From the NCBI GenBank assembly GCA_020112395.1, contig JACCEK010000001.1, positions 620,001-684,000 on the forward strand: 64,000 bases of DNA, given 5' to 3'. The stretch comes from Aerococcaceae bacterium DSM 111021. Its GTDB lineage: Bacteria > Bacillota > Bacilli > Lactobacillales > Aerococcaceae. The notes under the pieces are model-generated. The model searched no databases, was not told the DNA's origin, and worked only from the letters and a program-made list of their open reading frames with translations. Each line of letters starts with the position of its first letter. Positions within the stretch are counted from its first letter, which is position 1. A program made the translations under genes and the position numbers. This document shows positions 1-8,700 of the stretch, one piece after another.

Positions 1-90
1 GTTTGATTCTTCAATCTTGCCACAACCGACAAGGAAAATGGCTACGACAAATGCTAGCCATGTGACTTTGCTTAATTTAATTTTATTCAT
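1..90 (-). CDS. Lipoprotein, N-terminal fragment (cut by window edge)
   Basis: Only the first 30 codons are inside the window. They encode MNKIKLSKVTWLAFVVAIFL followed by VGCGK, a short basic N-region, a hydrophobic stretch and a lipobox with the lipidated Cys at residue 23. An AAAGG element lies a few bases upstream of the ATG (complement 88-90), and the stop codon of the upstream permease gene is only 13 bp away, so the two are probably co-transcribed. The mature protein lies outside the window and its function cannot be judged. Confidence 0.75.
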   Translation of the reverse strand, partial: MNKIKLSKVTWLAFVVAIFLVGCGKIEESN

Positions 91-103
91 ATACTTCAAC
101 CTT

Positions 104-1318
104 TTAATTTTTTTCTTTTTCTTCACTTGGTGTTGCTATAACTTCTGTGTCTAATGGCACCAATTCGTATTCTTCTTCAAACAATCCGGATGATTCGCGG
201 AATGTTTTATACAATTCTGTTGCAATCACTTTAATAACTGCGTAACCAGGCACACCTAATATAACCCCCGATAAACCGAATAATCGTCCTGCTCCTAATA
301 GAACTAAAAGGATGGTCACAGGATGTATTTTTAAATTATTCCCTAAGATTTGAGGTGATACAAAACGTCCTTCAAGCAATTGTTCAATAGCTACAACAAT
401 CACCACTTTTATAAACATATATGGGGATATCAAAAGCCCAATAATTAATGCGGGAACGACTGCCATGATTGATCCTAAATAAGGGATAATATTAAATATC
501 CCTGCTATTACAGATAGTGATATAGCATAATCTAAACCGATAATTGAATAGCCAATTGCGAATATAAAACCAACGACTAAAGCAACTAAAATCTGTCCTC
601 GTATATACTGAGATATTTGATAGTTCGACTGGAATAAAATCCGTCGTACTTTCGGCCGGTACTTATCAGGTACATGGTATAAAATATATTGGGGTATTTT
701 ATAACCTTCTAGTAGCAAATAATACAGTAGAACAGGCATCGTAATTAATCCTGTTACAACTTGTGCTACTGTTCCTATAACACTTCCTAATCCGCCAAAT
801 GTCGAGGTAATAATTGTATTCAACTGGTCTGTAACATTGTTCCAATCAATATTTCTAAAGTATTCTACTATATTTGGATCGAATAGTCCCCATTCTATTT
901 CAATTGGGAACGATTCTATCGTTCTAGCAAACGATTCTTGGTAATTTGGAATATTACCTACAAATGCTGTAGCTTGCTCTTGAAGCAATGGGATTAATGT
1001 CGAAATCCCCCAACTAATAAGTGCGATAATAATAATAAAGATAATCCATATCGATATATTTCTCGAAAGACCTCTTTGCATTAATTTCGTTACGAAAGGA
1101 TAAAACAGATAATATAATATCCCTGCAGCAATAATAGGAAATGCAACTAAATTTACAAATGTAACTATCGGGGTAAACAGATAGGAAACACGTGTAAATA
1201 ATAAAATTATTAATAAAATTAACAGTGTGTTAAATAAGAAAATAACAAACTGATTGTTCAAAAACTGACTAACAAACCAACTCTCTTTGCGCTTTTGGTT
1301 CTGTTTATTATCTGTCAT
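104..1318 (-). CDS. AI-2E family transporter (PerM/YdbI-like)
   Basis: A membrane protein of about 404 residues with the layout of the AI-2E exporter / PerM family: two N-terminal helix pairs, a polar central section (roughly residues 110-200), then a C-terminal bundle of five to six helices carrying the family-typical GLDYAISLSVIAGIFNIIPY and LEGRFVSPQILG stretches. Family members include AI-2 exporters and Na+(Li+)/H+ antiporters, so the substrate cannot be assigned. The ATG at 1316-1318 has a GGAG eight bases upstream; a GTG three codons earlier overlaps that GGAG and is unlikely. A second paralogue of this family lies at 54848-55996. Confidence 0.88.
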   Translation of the reverse strand: MTDNKQNQKRKESWFVSQFLNNQFVIFLFNTLLILLIILLFTRVSYLFTPIVTFVNLVAFPIIAAGILYYLFYPFVTKLMQRGLSRNISIWIIFIIIIALISWGISTLIPLLQEQATAFVGNIPNYQESFARTIESFPIEIEWGLFDPNIVEYFRNIDWNNVTDQLNTIITSTFGGLGSVIGTVAQVVTGLITMPVLLYYLLLEGYKIPQYILYHVPDKYRPKVRRILFQSNYQISQYIRGQILVALVVGFIFAIGYSIIGLDYAISLSVIAGIFNIIPYLGSIMAVVPALIIGLLISPYMFIKVVIVVAIEQLLEGRFVSPQILGNNLKIHPVTILLVLLGAGRLFGLSGVILGVPGYAVIKVIATELYKTFRESSGLFEEEYELVPLDTEVIATPSEEKEKN

Positions 1319-1388
1319 AAAATTCACTCCAATGACTTAAGATAATGATATTTTAACACACTCATAATAAAAAAACTCAAGAATCTAA

Positions 1389-1421
1389 TTCATACATGAA
1401 TTTCGTCATCTATGCTATACT
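1389..1421 (+). promoter_or_regulatory. Extended -10 promoter of the lactonase gene
   Basis: TGcTATACT (1413-1421) is an extended -10 element. The -35 region is poor (TTCATA at 1389-1394, spaced for the overlapping TATGCT). Transcription would start about 25 bp before the ribosome binding site of the gene at 1452. Confidence 0.5.
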
Positions 1422-1451
1422 TTATGTATTAATATACTGGGAGGAAATCAA

Positions 1452-2480
1452 ATGACTCAATCATTTATTTTAGGTGGATATACAAAACGAGATAATAAAG
1501 GAATTCATAATGTTGAATTCGATCCAAAAGAAGGAACTTTTTCTACACCAAGTTTAATTAGCGAATTAAACGGTCCTACTTTTGTTGCTTTATCTAAAGC
1601 AAAAGACTTACTTTTTGCAATCCACAAAGAAGGTGACAAAGGTGGAATTGTTGCTTTCAAAAAGAAAGATGCTAATACTTGGGATAAACTAGCTAGTGGA
1701 TACGGCGATAATGGTAGTGGTTGTCATGTAAGCTATCGTGAGAGTAGCCAAACAATCTACGTATCAAATTATCACGCTGGAGTTGTAGATGTATTCAAGT
1801 TGGATGGTGAGGAATTAACTGTTGTGCAAACTGTAGAACATTCAGGCTCAAGTGTTCATAAAAACCAAGATGCATCTCATGTTCACTATGCTGACTTCAA
1901 TGATGGACAAACTTTATTATTTGTTTGTGACCTAGGTACAGACTACGTAACAACATATGACATTGCAGAAGATGGGACACTTACACATTCTAGTGAGATT
2001 AAATTAACACCAGGAACTGGCCCACGTCACTTGGTATTGCATCCAACCGAACCTTACGCATATATTATCGGTGAATTAGCAAATACAACGACGGTTGTCT
2101 CTGTAGATGCCGCTGGTGAAATGGCAGCAGTTGAAACACAACTTAACATCCCAGAAGAACATGTAGAGAAATCTGCTGGCGCTGCTATCCGCATTACAAA
2201 CGACGGTCGCTTCTTATACGTGTCTACACGATTCCATAATGTATTGACAGTTTATGAGATTAGCGCAAATGGTAGTGCTTTAACTAGAATCCAAGAAATT
2301 AATACACAAGGAGAAATTCCACGTGATTTCAACATTGATGAAACTGAGAAATACGTTCTTGTAGCACATCAAGATACAGATCACCTATCTGTATTTGAGC
2401 GTAACGCTGAAACTGGTGAATTAACATTTATCCAAAATGAAACTCAAGCACCTGAATGTGTATGTATTGCCTCAGCATAA
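1452..2480 (+). CDS. Lactonase family protein (6-phosphogluconolactonase-like beta-propeller)
   Basis: A 342-residue cytoplasmic protein without signal peptide, of the seven-bladed beta-propeller lactonase family (YkgB/Pgl type, PF10282). Diagnostic segments are GGYTKRDNKGIH at the N terminus, HVHYADF, the TPGTGPRHLVLHP stretch near residue 190 and QGEIPRDFNID near residue 285. Characterised relatives hydrolyse 6-phosphogluconolactone in the pentose phosphate pathway, but the family is broad. The ATG follows GGGAGGAAATCAA. It is transcribed alone, with its own promoter and terminator. Confidence 0.85.
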   Translation: MTQSFILGGYTKRDNKGIHNVEFDPKEGTFSTPSLISELNGPTFVALSKAKDLLFAIHKEGDKGGIVAFKKKDANTWDKLASGYGDNGSGCHVSYRESSQTIYVSNYHAGVVDVFKLDGEELTVVQTVEHSGSSVHKNQDASHVHYADFNDGQTLLFVCDLGTDYVTTYDIAEDGTLTHSSEIKLTPGTGPRHLVLHPTEPYAYIIGELANTTTVVSVDAAGEMAAVETQLNIPEEHVEKSAGAAIRITNDGRFLYVSTRFHNVLTVYEISANGSALTRIQEINTQGEIPRDFNIDETEKYVLVAHQDTDHLSVFERNAETGELTFIQNETQAPECVCIASA

Positions 2481-2500
2481 CATCATATAGTTAATTTTAA

Positions 2501-2526
2501 ACCGAATTTTAAAAATTCGGTTTTTT
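2501..2526 (+). terminator. Rho-independent terminator of the lactonase gene
   Basis: Inverted repeat ACCGAATTTT / AAAAATTCGGT followed by six T residues, 20 bp after the stop codon. Confidence 0.85.
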
Positions 2527-2661
2527 AATTGGTTTAAACTATTAATTTTCATATTTTAGTATAAATTCGTTTTCTTAAGTTGATTTTCGCTAGGGAGCTA
2601 TACTTTTTTATATAATTTACGTTATAATGGATTGAATAAATTTCTAGAGAGGACAGGAAAC

Positions 2662-3501
2662 ATGGATCAAATGATTGATATTATTGAATTAATAAAAATA
2701 TTTGTCTTAAGTGTGGTACAAGGTATCACAGAATGGCTACCTATCAGTAGTACTGGACATATGATTATTTTAGAAGATTTAATTCCTTTGAATTTATCTT
2801 CAGAATTCGTTGAAGTCTTTTTAGTATTAGTACAACTAGGCTCAATTTTTGCAGTTATCTTACTTTACTTTAATAAATTAAATCCTTTTTCACCAAAGAA
2901 AACATCAGAGGAACGTAAAGACACTTGGGTATTATGGTTTAAGGTTGCTTTTGCTAGTATCCCCGTCGCAATCTTTGGTTTTGCACTAAAAGATTATATG
3001 GATGAATACTTCTATAACCCTATTGTTGTAGCAATCGCATTAATCGTTTATGGTATTATTTTTATTTGGATTGAGAACACTGGAGAATCAAAACATGCAG
3101 CTACGGTAACAGAGTTTAACTCATTATCTTTTGCGACAGCATTTAAAATTGGTATATTCCAAGCTTTATCAATTATACCCGGAACTTCTCGTTCAGGATC
3201 AACAATTATTGGTGGTTTGTTAGTTGGAACTTCTCGTCATATTGCGACAGAATTTTCATTCTTCTTAAGTATCCCAGCAATGTTTGGTGCAAGTTTAGTC
3301 AAACTACTTGACCTTGGATTCGCGTTTACTTCAGTTGAATGGATTTACTTATTATTTGGTATGTTTGTTGCTTTCATCGTTTCAGTTTTTGCTATTAAGT
3401 TCTTATTGAATTACTTGAAACGTAATGACTTTACTGGATTTGGTAAATACCGTATCATTCTGGGTGCAATCGTTATACTATACTCATTATTCCAACTATA
3501 A
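2662..3501 (+). CDS. uppP: Undecaprenyl-diphosphatase UppP (BacA)
   Basis: A polytopic membrane protein of about 279 residues that recycles undecaprenyl pyrophosphate to the monophosphate carrier lipid used for peptidoglycan and teichoic acid export; overproduction gives bacitracin tolerance in related species. Both family motifs are present: EWLPISSTGHMIILEDL near the N terminus and PGTSRSGSTI in the second half. I chose the ATG at 2662, preceded by AGAGGACAGGAAAC; an in-frame TTG ten codons earlier lacks a ribosome binding site. Monocistronic, closed by a very strong terminator. Confidence 0.93.
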   Translation: MDQMIDIIELIKIFVLSVVQGITEWLPISSTGHMIILEDLIPLNLSSEFVEVFLVLVQLGSIFAVILLYFNKLNPFSPKKTSEERKDTWVLWFKVAFASIPVAIFGFALKDYMDEYFYNPIVVAIALIVYGIIFIWIENTGESKHAATVTEFNSLSFATAFKIGIFQALSIIPGTSRSGSTIIGGLLVGTSRHIATEFSFFLSIPAMFGASLVKLLDLGFAFTSVEWIYLLFGMFVAFIVSVFAIKFLLNYLKRNDFTGFGKYRIILGAIVILYSLFQL

Positions 3502-3512
3502 TACATATTTTA

Positions 3513-3556
3513 ACCCCCTAGTTATTAGTCAGATTGACTAATAACTAGGGGGTTTC
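3513..3556 (+). terminator. Strong terminator of uppP
   Basis: A perfect 18-bp stem (ACCCCCTAGTTATTAGTC and its complement) around a 5-nt loop, followed by TTTCTTGTTT. It starts 11 bp after the uppP stop. Confidence 0.85.
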
Positions 3557-3698
3557 TTGTTTAAAGATGGTCAATTCTCTTGCGGATTGTCGTCAGTTCC
3601 ACGATAACACGATAACCCGATAACCCATTTGCAGATCGTCATTAGGTTCACGACGACCCAATCACTAAATAGATCTAAACGTTTAAGTATACTCACAT

Positions 3699-3752
3699 AA
3701 AAAAACCGAAGTTCCTAACAAAGAATCATTCTCAGTTAAGGCCTTCGGTTTT
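3699..3752 (-). terminator. Terminator of serS
   Basis: On the minus strand, a long hairpin with the outer stem AACCGAAG / CTTCGGTT and inner pairing CCTTAAC / GTTAGG, followed by a run of seven T residues. It lies about 10 bp past the serS stop. Confidence 0.85.
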
Positions 3753-3761
3753 ATTATTTAA

Positions 3762-5051
3762 TTATCCCATTGCATTTTCTTTATTGATTTCAGTGACTCC
3801 GCCCATATAAGGTACTAAAACTTCAGGTATCTTGATTGAACCATCAGCTTGTTGGTAATTTTCTAAAATTGCAACAACTGTACGCCCTACTGCAAGACCT
3901 GATCCATTTAGTGTATGAACATGCTCTACTTTTTCAAATTCATTACGGTAGCGAATTTTAGCTCGACGAGCTTGGAACGCTTCTGTATTTGAACATGAAC
4001 TAATTTCACGGTATGTATTTTGAGCTGGTATCCACGCTTCAATATCATAAGTCTTAGCTGCTGAGAATCCCATATCTCCTGTTGATAAGATAATTGTACG
4101 GTATGGAATGTTTAATGCTTCTAAAATACCTTCAGCATCTTTGGTCATGCTTTCTAATTCTGCATATGATTCATCCGGACGAGCTAGTTTAACTAATTCT
4201 ACCTTATGGAATTGGTGCATACGGATTAATCCACGTGTATCGCGACCAGCACTACCTGCTTCTGATCTAAATGATGGTGAGAATGCAGTAAAGTGAACAG
4301 GTAATTGCTCCAGAGAAAGAATTTCATCTGCATAGTAATTTGTTAATGGTACTTCAGCAGTTGGTATTAAAGTTAAGTTACGCTCATCTTCTAACTGGAA
4401 TACATCTTCCTTGAATTTAGGAAATTGTCCTGTACCAAACATTGCTTTTTCATTTACCATATAAGGTGTAATCATTTCACGATAGCCATTTTTTCCATGA
4501 GTATCTAACATGAAGTTATATACTGCACGCTCTAGACGAGCTCCTAAGCCAACATAATAAACAAAGCGAGCTCCTGCTACTTTTGCTCCGCGTTCAAAAT
4601 CTAAGATACCTAAATCCTCAGCAATATCCCAATGGTTTAATGGCTCAAAGTCGAACTCTTCAATTTCTCCCCAGCGACGAATTTCTACATTATCATCTTC
4701 ATCTTCTCCAACTGGAACATCCTCGTGTGGAATGTTAGGTAAAGTAAACTCAATGTTGTTTAAATCTGTTTGGATTGCTTCTAATTGTTCATCCATTGTT
4801 TTAATTTCTTTACCAATTTCTTGCATTGCTTTTATTTGATCATCTGCATTTTCTTTATTGCGTTTTAGTTGCGCAATTTTTTCTGTTGTTTCATTACGTG
4901 TTTGTTTAGCTTCTTCTGTTTTAGCAATAAGCTCACGTCTTTGAGTATCTAATTCACGATATCTTTCTAATACTTCTCGTTCAACGCCTCGTGTTGCTAG
5001 CTTCTCAGCTACTAACTCAAATTCATCTCTTAATAATTTACGGTCTAACAT
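3762..5051 (-). CDS. serS: Seryl-tRNA synthetase
   Basis: A 429-residue class II aminoacyl-tRNA synthetase that charges tRNA-Ser in the cytoplasm. Residues about 25-105 form the antiparallel coiled-coil arm that contacts the long variable arm of tRNA-Ser. Motif 2 is visible as [20 protein letters not shown] and motif 3 as [18 protein letters not shown]. Length and layout are normal. The ATG is preceded by GGGGGAAATGCT on the minus strand. Expression is controlled by the T-box leader directly upstream. Confidence 0.97.
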   Translation of the reverse strand: MLDRKLLRDEFELVAEKLATRGVEREVLERYRELDTQRRELIAKTEEAKQTRNETTEKIAQLKRNKENADDQIKAMQEIGKEIKTMDEQLEAIQTDLNNIEFTLPNIPHEDVPVGEDEDDNVEIRRWGEIEEFDFEPLNHWDIAEDLGILDFERGAKVAGARFVYYVGLGARLERAVYNFMLDTHGKNGYREMITPYMVNEKAMFGTGQFPKFKEDVFQLEDERNLTLIPTAEVPLTNYYADEILSLEQLPVHFTAFSPSFRSEAGSAGRDTRGLIRMHQFHKVELVKLARPDESYAELESMTKDAEGILEALNIPYRTIILSTGDMGFSAAKTYDIEAWIPAQNTYREISSCSNTEAFQARRAKIRYRNEFEKVEHVHTLNGSGLAVGRTVVAILENYQQADGSIKIPEVLVPYMGGVTEINKENAMG

Positions 5052-5117
5052 AGCATTTCCCCCTATTAATTTAAATTAATTAGTCATATTTTTGCTGTTC
5101 ACTTTAAAAATAACCAT

Positions 5118-5362
5118 AAAAAAGAACCTCATCTCCTCATGAAATCATGGGACGAAAGGTTCTCATTCGCGGTGCCACCCAAGTTCAAATAAACCCATAG
5201 TTGATGGATACTTGCTCTTAAATTCAATAACGGAGAGGCCGGCACTACTTAATCTGGCTTTCGTAGGCTGAATAAAACGCGGATTCCTTGATTAAACTGA
5301 GTGATTCTCACCAACCATCACTTCTCTTAACAGCTATCTCAAATACTATTCGTTTCTCATTT
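5118..5362 (-). promoter_or_regulatory. T-box riboswitch leader of serS
   Basis: The minus strand carries the invariant T-box sequence GGGTGGCACCGCG (complement of 5168-5180), which pairs with the uncharged tRNA acceptor end. It is followed by a terminator hairpin built on GAGAACCT / AGGTTC with a T run (complement 5118-5123). Upstream are Stem I hallmarks (AGAGAAGTGATGGTTGGTG, complement of the region near 5320). In the 3' half of Stem I the sequence GGAATCCGCG offers TCC, a serine codon followed by a purine, as specifier; that choice is inference. Uncharged tRNA-Ser would cause antitermination and serS expression. Confidence 0.93.
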
Positions 5363-5368
5363 AGATAT

Positions 5369-5396
5369 ATTATAAATTAACCATCAATAAAGTCAA
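5369..5396 (-). promoter_or_regulatory. Promoter of the T-box-serS transcript
   Basis: TTGACT (complement 5391-5396), a 16-bp spacer and TATAAT (complement 5369-5374). It sits just upstream of the T-box leader and immediately after the trmL stop codon. Confidence 0.85.
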
Positions 5397-5402
5397 GCAA
5401 AC

Positions 5403-5930
5403 CTACCAATTCAGATTTCGCGCCTTATCTGTGTCATCATAATGATGAACTACTTCGAGCCCTTGCCATTGTTGTTGGCGTAATGCTTCATAAATAATGA
5501 TATTAGCAGTGTTAGATAGGTTTAGTGACCTAACATGTTCATCATTCATCGGTACGCGCAAACTATCTTTTTTATGCGCTTCCATTAGTTCAATTGGGAG
5601 TCCTGTTGTTTCTTTTCCGAAAAGGAAAAATTGTTCATCACTGTCATTCTTAGCTAAATCAACATCTGAATAAATATGCGGCGCAAACTTAGTGATTAAA
5701 TATAATTTACGTTCACCAACATATGATAGAAACGACTCTAAATTCTCATGTTCAATAATATCAACACTATTCCAGTAATCTAATCCAGCTCTTTTTAACA
5801 TCTTATCATCCGTTGAGAATCCTAAGGGGTGAATTAAGTGTAGTGTAGAATTCGTTGCTGCACATGTTCGTGAAATATTACCAGTATTAGCTGGCATTAA
5901 TGGTTCGTATAAAGCTATATGGTTTTTCAA
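5403..5930 (-). CDS. trmL: tRNA (cytidine(34)-2'-O)-methyltransferase TrmL
   Basis: A 175-residue SPOUT-class methyltransferase of the YibK/CspR type, which 2'-O-methylates the wobble nucleotide of tRNA-Leu using SAM. The three SPOUT motifs are visible: NTGNISRTCAA (motif 1), LFGKETTGLP (motif 2, part of the SAM knot) and RVPMNDEHVRSLNLSNTANI (motif 3). The start is TTG (complement 5928-5930) with GAAAGGATGGG upstream; the nearby ATG is out of frame. It stands alone between the Ctc gene and the serS promoter. Confidence 0.92.
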   Translation of the reverse strand: MKNHIALYEPLMPANTGNISRTCAATNSTLHLIHPLGFSTDDKMLKRAGLDYWNSVDIIEHENLESFLSYVGERKLYLITKFAPHIYSDVDLAKNDSDEQFFLFGKETTGLPIELMEAHKKDSLRVPMNDEHVRSLNLSNTANIIIYEALRQQQWQGLEVVHHYDDTDKARNLNW

Positions 5931-5976
5931 ACAAACCCATCCTTTCTTTCATGTTATATACTTTAATTTTAAATAG

Positions 5977-6005
5977 AAAAAGACACGTATGCAACGTGTC
6001 TTTTT
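5977..6005. terminator. Symmetrical terminator between ctc and trmL
   Basis: AAAAAGACACG and CGTGTCTTTTT flank a 7-nt loop. The hairpin has a T run in both directions. It ends the Ctc/L25 gene on the minus strand. Confidence 0.8.
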
Positions 6006-6020
6006 AGTGTTATATGAAAA

Positions 6021-6635
6021 TTATTCTGCGTCTTCTTCAGTTGCACCAATAACTTCTGGTTCAGCTGCTTCTGCGTCTGGATCAACATCTTCAGCTTCTT
6101 CAGTTGGTACTGATACTGAAATGATTGTTGTATCGCTTTCCATCATTACTTCAACACCTTCTGGAAGTGTGATGTCAGCTACAGTTAATGTATCTCCGAT
6201 AGTTAAACCTTTAACATCAATTTCAAAGTATTGAGGGATTGAATCTGGTTTAGTTTCAACAGTAATTTCGTTTTCGATGATTTCAACGATACCTTCTTCT
6301 ACTGTCTCTTCATTAACTACGTATAATGGAACTTCTACAGTTAATGTTTGGTCAGCTGAGATAGCTTCTAAATCAATACTGTACATTTCATCTTTCATTG
6401 CAGCACGTACATAATCTTTTAACCAAACTTTTTGAGTACCGTCATTAAATTCTAAATCGAATACTGCGTTTGTTCCCTCTGCTTTTAATAAACCTTCGAA
6501 GTCACGACGGTTAACTAATAATGATGTAGCTTCTACAGTTTTACTGTATAAAGATACTGGTACTTTCCCTTCAGCACGCGCTTTACGTGAAGCACTTGAG
6601 CCAGTTGTTTCTCTAAGTTCTGCTTTTAATTTCAT
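6021..6635 (-). CDS. rplY: 50S ribosomal protein L25 / general stress protein Ctc
   Basis: A 204-residue protein of the long (CTC) form of L25, which binds 5S rRNA. The N-terminal L25 domain begins MKLKAELRETTGSSASRKAR and runs to about residue 90; the C-terminal beta domain (about residues 95-180) follows, and the protein ends in an acidic low-complexity tail rich in Glu, Asp and Ala. The ATG has TAAGGAG eight bases upstream. In Bacillus the homologue is induced by stress through SigB; no SigB-type promoter was recognised here. Confidence 0.93.
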   Translation of the reverse strand: MKLKAELRETTGSSASRKARAEGKVPVSLYSKTVEATSLLVNRRDFEGLLKAEGTNAVFDLEFNDGTQKVWLKDYVRAAMKDEMYSIDLEAISADQTLTVEVPLYVVNEETVEEGIVEIIENEITVETKPDSIPQYFEIDVKGLTIGDTLTVADITLPEGVEVMMESDTTIISVSVPTEEAEDVDPDAEAAEPEVIGATEEDAE

Positions 6636-6726
6636 AATTAAAACTCCTTATCTATAACTTATTTAATGCATTTCAAATAGTAATTTTCGCACATACGTTA
6701 TGGTATCAAATTTTTCTCTAAAAAGC

Positions 6727-6755
6727 TAGATAAAAACGAATTTTTTTAATACAAT
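6727..6755 (+). promoter_or_regulatory. Probable promoter of eetA
   Basis: TAGATA (6727-6732), a 17-bp spacer and TACAAT (6750-6755), about 40 bp before the eetA ATG. Confidence 0.5.
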
Positions 6756-6795
6756 GAGTAAAGATTAATTGCGTTGCAATAGAGAGGTAGGTTCA

Positions 6796-7194
6796 ATGAG
6801 AAAAATATTAAGCTATTTTAAACCCTTTGATTATGTATTTATTATATTATCAATAGCCATTTCCTTTATCCCTAACATCATAACGAATGCTCATTTTAAT
6901 GATTCTGGTGATGCCATTGCTATAGTAAAGATTCACGGTGAAGTCATTGATGAATTCCCTCTATCCGACGGAATGCAAATTGAAAAGACTTACTATCCTA
7001 ACGAAGATCAATATAATATTGTAGAAATCAATAATCATCAAGCACGTATTAAAGAAGATAACAGTCCTGATCAAGTCGGCGTAAACACTGGCTGGATTGA
7101 ACGCCCAGGCCAAACTGCCATTTGTTTGCCTCACGGATTTGTCTTAGAAATAACTGGAAAAATGGCTGAAGATGAATTGATATTGCCATTGTAG
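6796..7194 (+). CDS. eetA: EetA-like NusG domain II protein (extracellular electron transfer)
   Basis: A 132-residue protein with one N-terminal membrane helix (about residues 12-30) and an extracytoplasmic NusG domain II (about 40-125). The typical domain pattern is visible: VKIHGEVIDEFPL, YNIVEINNHQARIKED and GWIERPGQTAICLPHG. EetA is an accessory membrane protein of flavin-based EET loci and normally pairs with EetB. From memory the domain usually carries a CPDxxC motif before the GWI segment; here these positions are Ser90 and Gly95, and only Cys110 remains. I chose the ATG at 6796, preceded by AGAGAGGTAGG; an in-frame TTG nine codons earlier lacks such a site. eetB lies 11 kb away, at 18089. 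Confidence 0.82.
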   Translation: MRKILSYFKPFDYVFIILSIAISFIPNIITNAHFNDSGDAIAIVKIHGEVIDEFPLSDGMQIEKTYYPNEDQYNIVEINNHQARIKEDNSPDQVGVNTGWIERPGQTAICLPHGFVLEITGKMAEDELILPL

Positions 7195-7241
7195 AAGTAC
7201 TTATAACAAATCAATCAAACTAATATTATGGAGGTTTTTCA

Positions 7242-7661
7242 GTGTCAGAAGCAAAGTATAAACCAACTGGTGAGGATGTTCATGAGTTTATCGAATCAAT
7301 TGATTCAAAACAAAAACAGATTGATTCTTATGTGTTGTTAGATTTATTTAAAGAAGTTACCGGAGAGGATCCGCAGATGTGGTATCCAAATATAATCGGT
7401 TTTGGTAATTATCATTATGTATATGATTCAGGGCGAGAAGGCGATGCCTCATACTTAGCTTTCTCACCAAGAAAAGCAAAATTCAGCTTATATCTTTCTA
7501 CCGAATTTGAAAATAAAGATGATTTATTATCACAACTCGGAAAACACACTACTGGAAAGATGTGTATTTATGTAAATAAATTAGCTGATATTGATCTTAA
7601 TATATTAAAAACTATGTTAGAAAATTCATTTGCACATACTTTAAATAAGTATCCTAAGTAA
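7242..7661 (+). CDS. DUF1801 domain protein
   Basis: A 139-residue cytoplasmic protein with no signal peptide or membrane segment. MWYPNIIGFGNYHY and YLAFSPRKAKFSLYL match the DUF1801 / YdhG fold, a small family without a firm biochemical role. The start is GTG with TATGGAGG well placed upstream. It lies 47 bp after eetA on the same strand and may be read from the eetA promoter. Nothing in it points to electron transfer. Confidence 0.75.
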   Translation: MSEAKYKPTGEDVHEFIESIDSKQKQIDSYVLLDLFKEVTGEDPQMWYPNIIGFGNYHYVYDSGREGDASYLAFSPRKAKFSLYLSTEFENKDDLLSQLGKHTTGKMCIYVNKLADIDLNILKTMLENSFAHTLNKYPK

Positions 7662-7664
7662 AAA

Positions 7665-7752
7665 AACAACCCCGATTTTGAATAATGTTGTGACCCCCGA
7701 AAATTAGTTTTAAACTCTAACTTTCGGGGGTCACATCATAATCGAGGTTGTT
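7665..7752. repeat. 88-bp imperfect palindrome with insertion-sequence-like core, acting as terminator
   Basis: The outer arms AACAACCCCGATT and AATCGAGGTTGTT enclose a 47-bp inner palindrome (7689-7735), whose arms begin TGTGACCCCCGAAA and end TTTCGGGGGTCACA. It lies between the convergent DUF1801 and dmkA genes and has A/T runs on both sides, so it can terminate both. The TGACCCCCGAAAGTTAG-type arms resemble the terminal repeats of IS3-family (IS150-like) elements as I remember them. No transposase is present. Confidence 0.7.
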
Positions 7753-7755
7753 TGT

Positions 7756-8700
7756 TTATATAAATTGTAAAATAATTAATACACACACATACATACTTAA
7801 AAATAAGACGAAACTTTGAATGGCTTCTTTGAAAGCTATTGGTTGAGGTACTCTTTCAGTATACCTTTTAACGCTTTGGTAATGGAAGTACCCTACTCCT
7901 AAAGTAAGAATAGCCCACCAAGGTAACACCCCGGTGATAATATAAGTAAGCCATACTATCCAAGGTAAGATACTTAGCAGTTGATATAACTTTATCGCAT
8001 TAGGCCTTCCAATATAATAAACTAAAGTCCAACGGTTATTCTGAATATCTGTGTCTAAGTCACGTGTATTATTTGCTAGCATAATGTTTGCAGTCAATAG
8101 TATTTGTGGCAAGCTAAACCATAAAATCGTCAAAATATCTAACCAACCAATGTTCAAGCTCAAATATGTCATTGTCCATTCACTTGATAACACCACTTCA
8201 TATCTCGTCATAAAAACAGCTAAGAAAGTAATCCCAAATCCCATCGTTAAACTCGAAAAAATCTCTCCATATGGTGTTCGAGATATCGGTAATGGACCAA
8301 ATGTATATATAATACCAATAAAATAAAGTGCCGCCCCAATAAATAAAAGCATTGGGTCTGTCAACCAAACTAGAGTCAAACTGAGTGCTAGTGAAATCGC
8401 TAATAGGACGAACACGATAATTACCATTGTTCTGTAATTCAACTTGTACTTCCCTATAACATTCTCTTCTTCTTTATATTCACTATCAATGGCTTTATGA
8501 TAATCTAACGTATTATTAATAGCAGTCACAGTCATATCAAAAATTGTAGCGGCTAAGAAGAACACAATTGAATTCAACCAATTAAACTCTTTAAAATAAT
8601 AGCTTGTCCATAAGAAACCAACCATCATCGGAAAGAAACTAGCAATTTTTGTTTGTATTTCAACAAACTCTAAAAAGATTTTTATATTTTTCTTATTCAT
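7756..8700 (-). CDS. dmkA: UbiA-family prenyltransferase DmkA (demethylmenaquinone synthesis for EET)
   Basis: A 314-residue membrane protein of the UbiA/MenA superfamily with eight or nine helices. It would attach a polyprenyl chain to 1,4-dihydroxy-2-naphthoate, giving demethylmenaquinone. Both Asp-rich motifs are present: NNTLDYHKAID near residue 70 and NNTRDLDTD near 215. DmkA is the MenA paralogue found in EET loci, and the flanking fmnB, pplA and ndh2 support that role. The ATG at 8700 overlaps the fmnB stop and has GAGGAG 13 bases upstream; an ATG seven codons earlier has no ribosome binding site. Confidence 0.87.
   Translation of the reverse strand: MNKKNIKIFLEFVEIQTKIASFFPMMVGFLWTSYYFKEFNWLNSIVFFLAATIFDMTVTAINNTLDYHKAIDSEYKEEENVIGKYKLNYRTMVIIVFVLLAISLALSLTLVWLTDPMLLFIGAALYFIGIIYTFGPLPISRTPYGEIFSSLTMGFGITFLAVFMTRYEVVLSSEWTMTYLSLNIGWLDILTILWFSLPQILLTANIMLANNTRDLDTDIQNNRWTLVYYIGRPNAIKLYQLLSILPWIVWLTYIITGVLPWWAILTLGVGYFHYQSVKRYTERVPQPIAFKEAIQSFVLFLSMYVCVLIILQFI

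Noticed and set aside
3590-3660. Short repeats of the ACGATAAC type between uppP and serS
   Set aside because: Three 8-10 bp copies only; too short and irregular to call an element.
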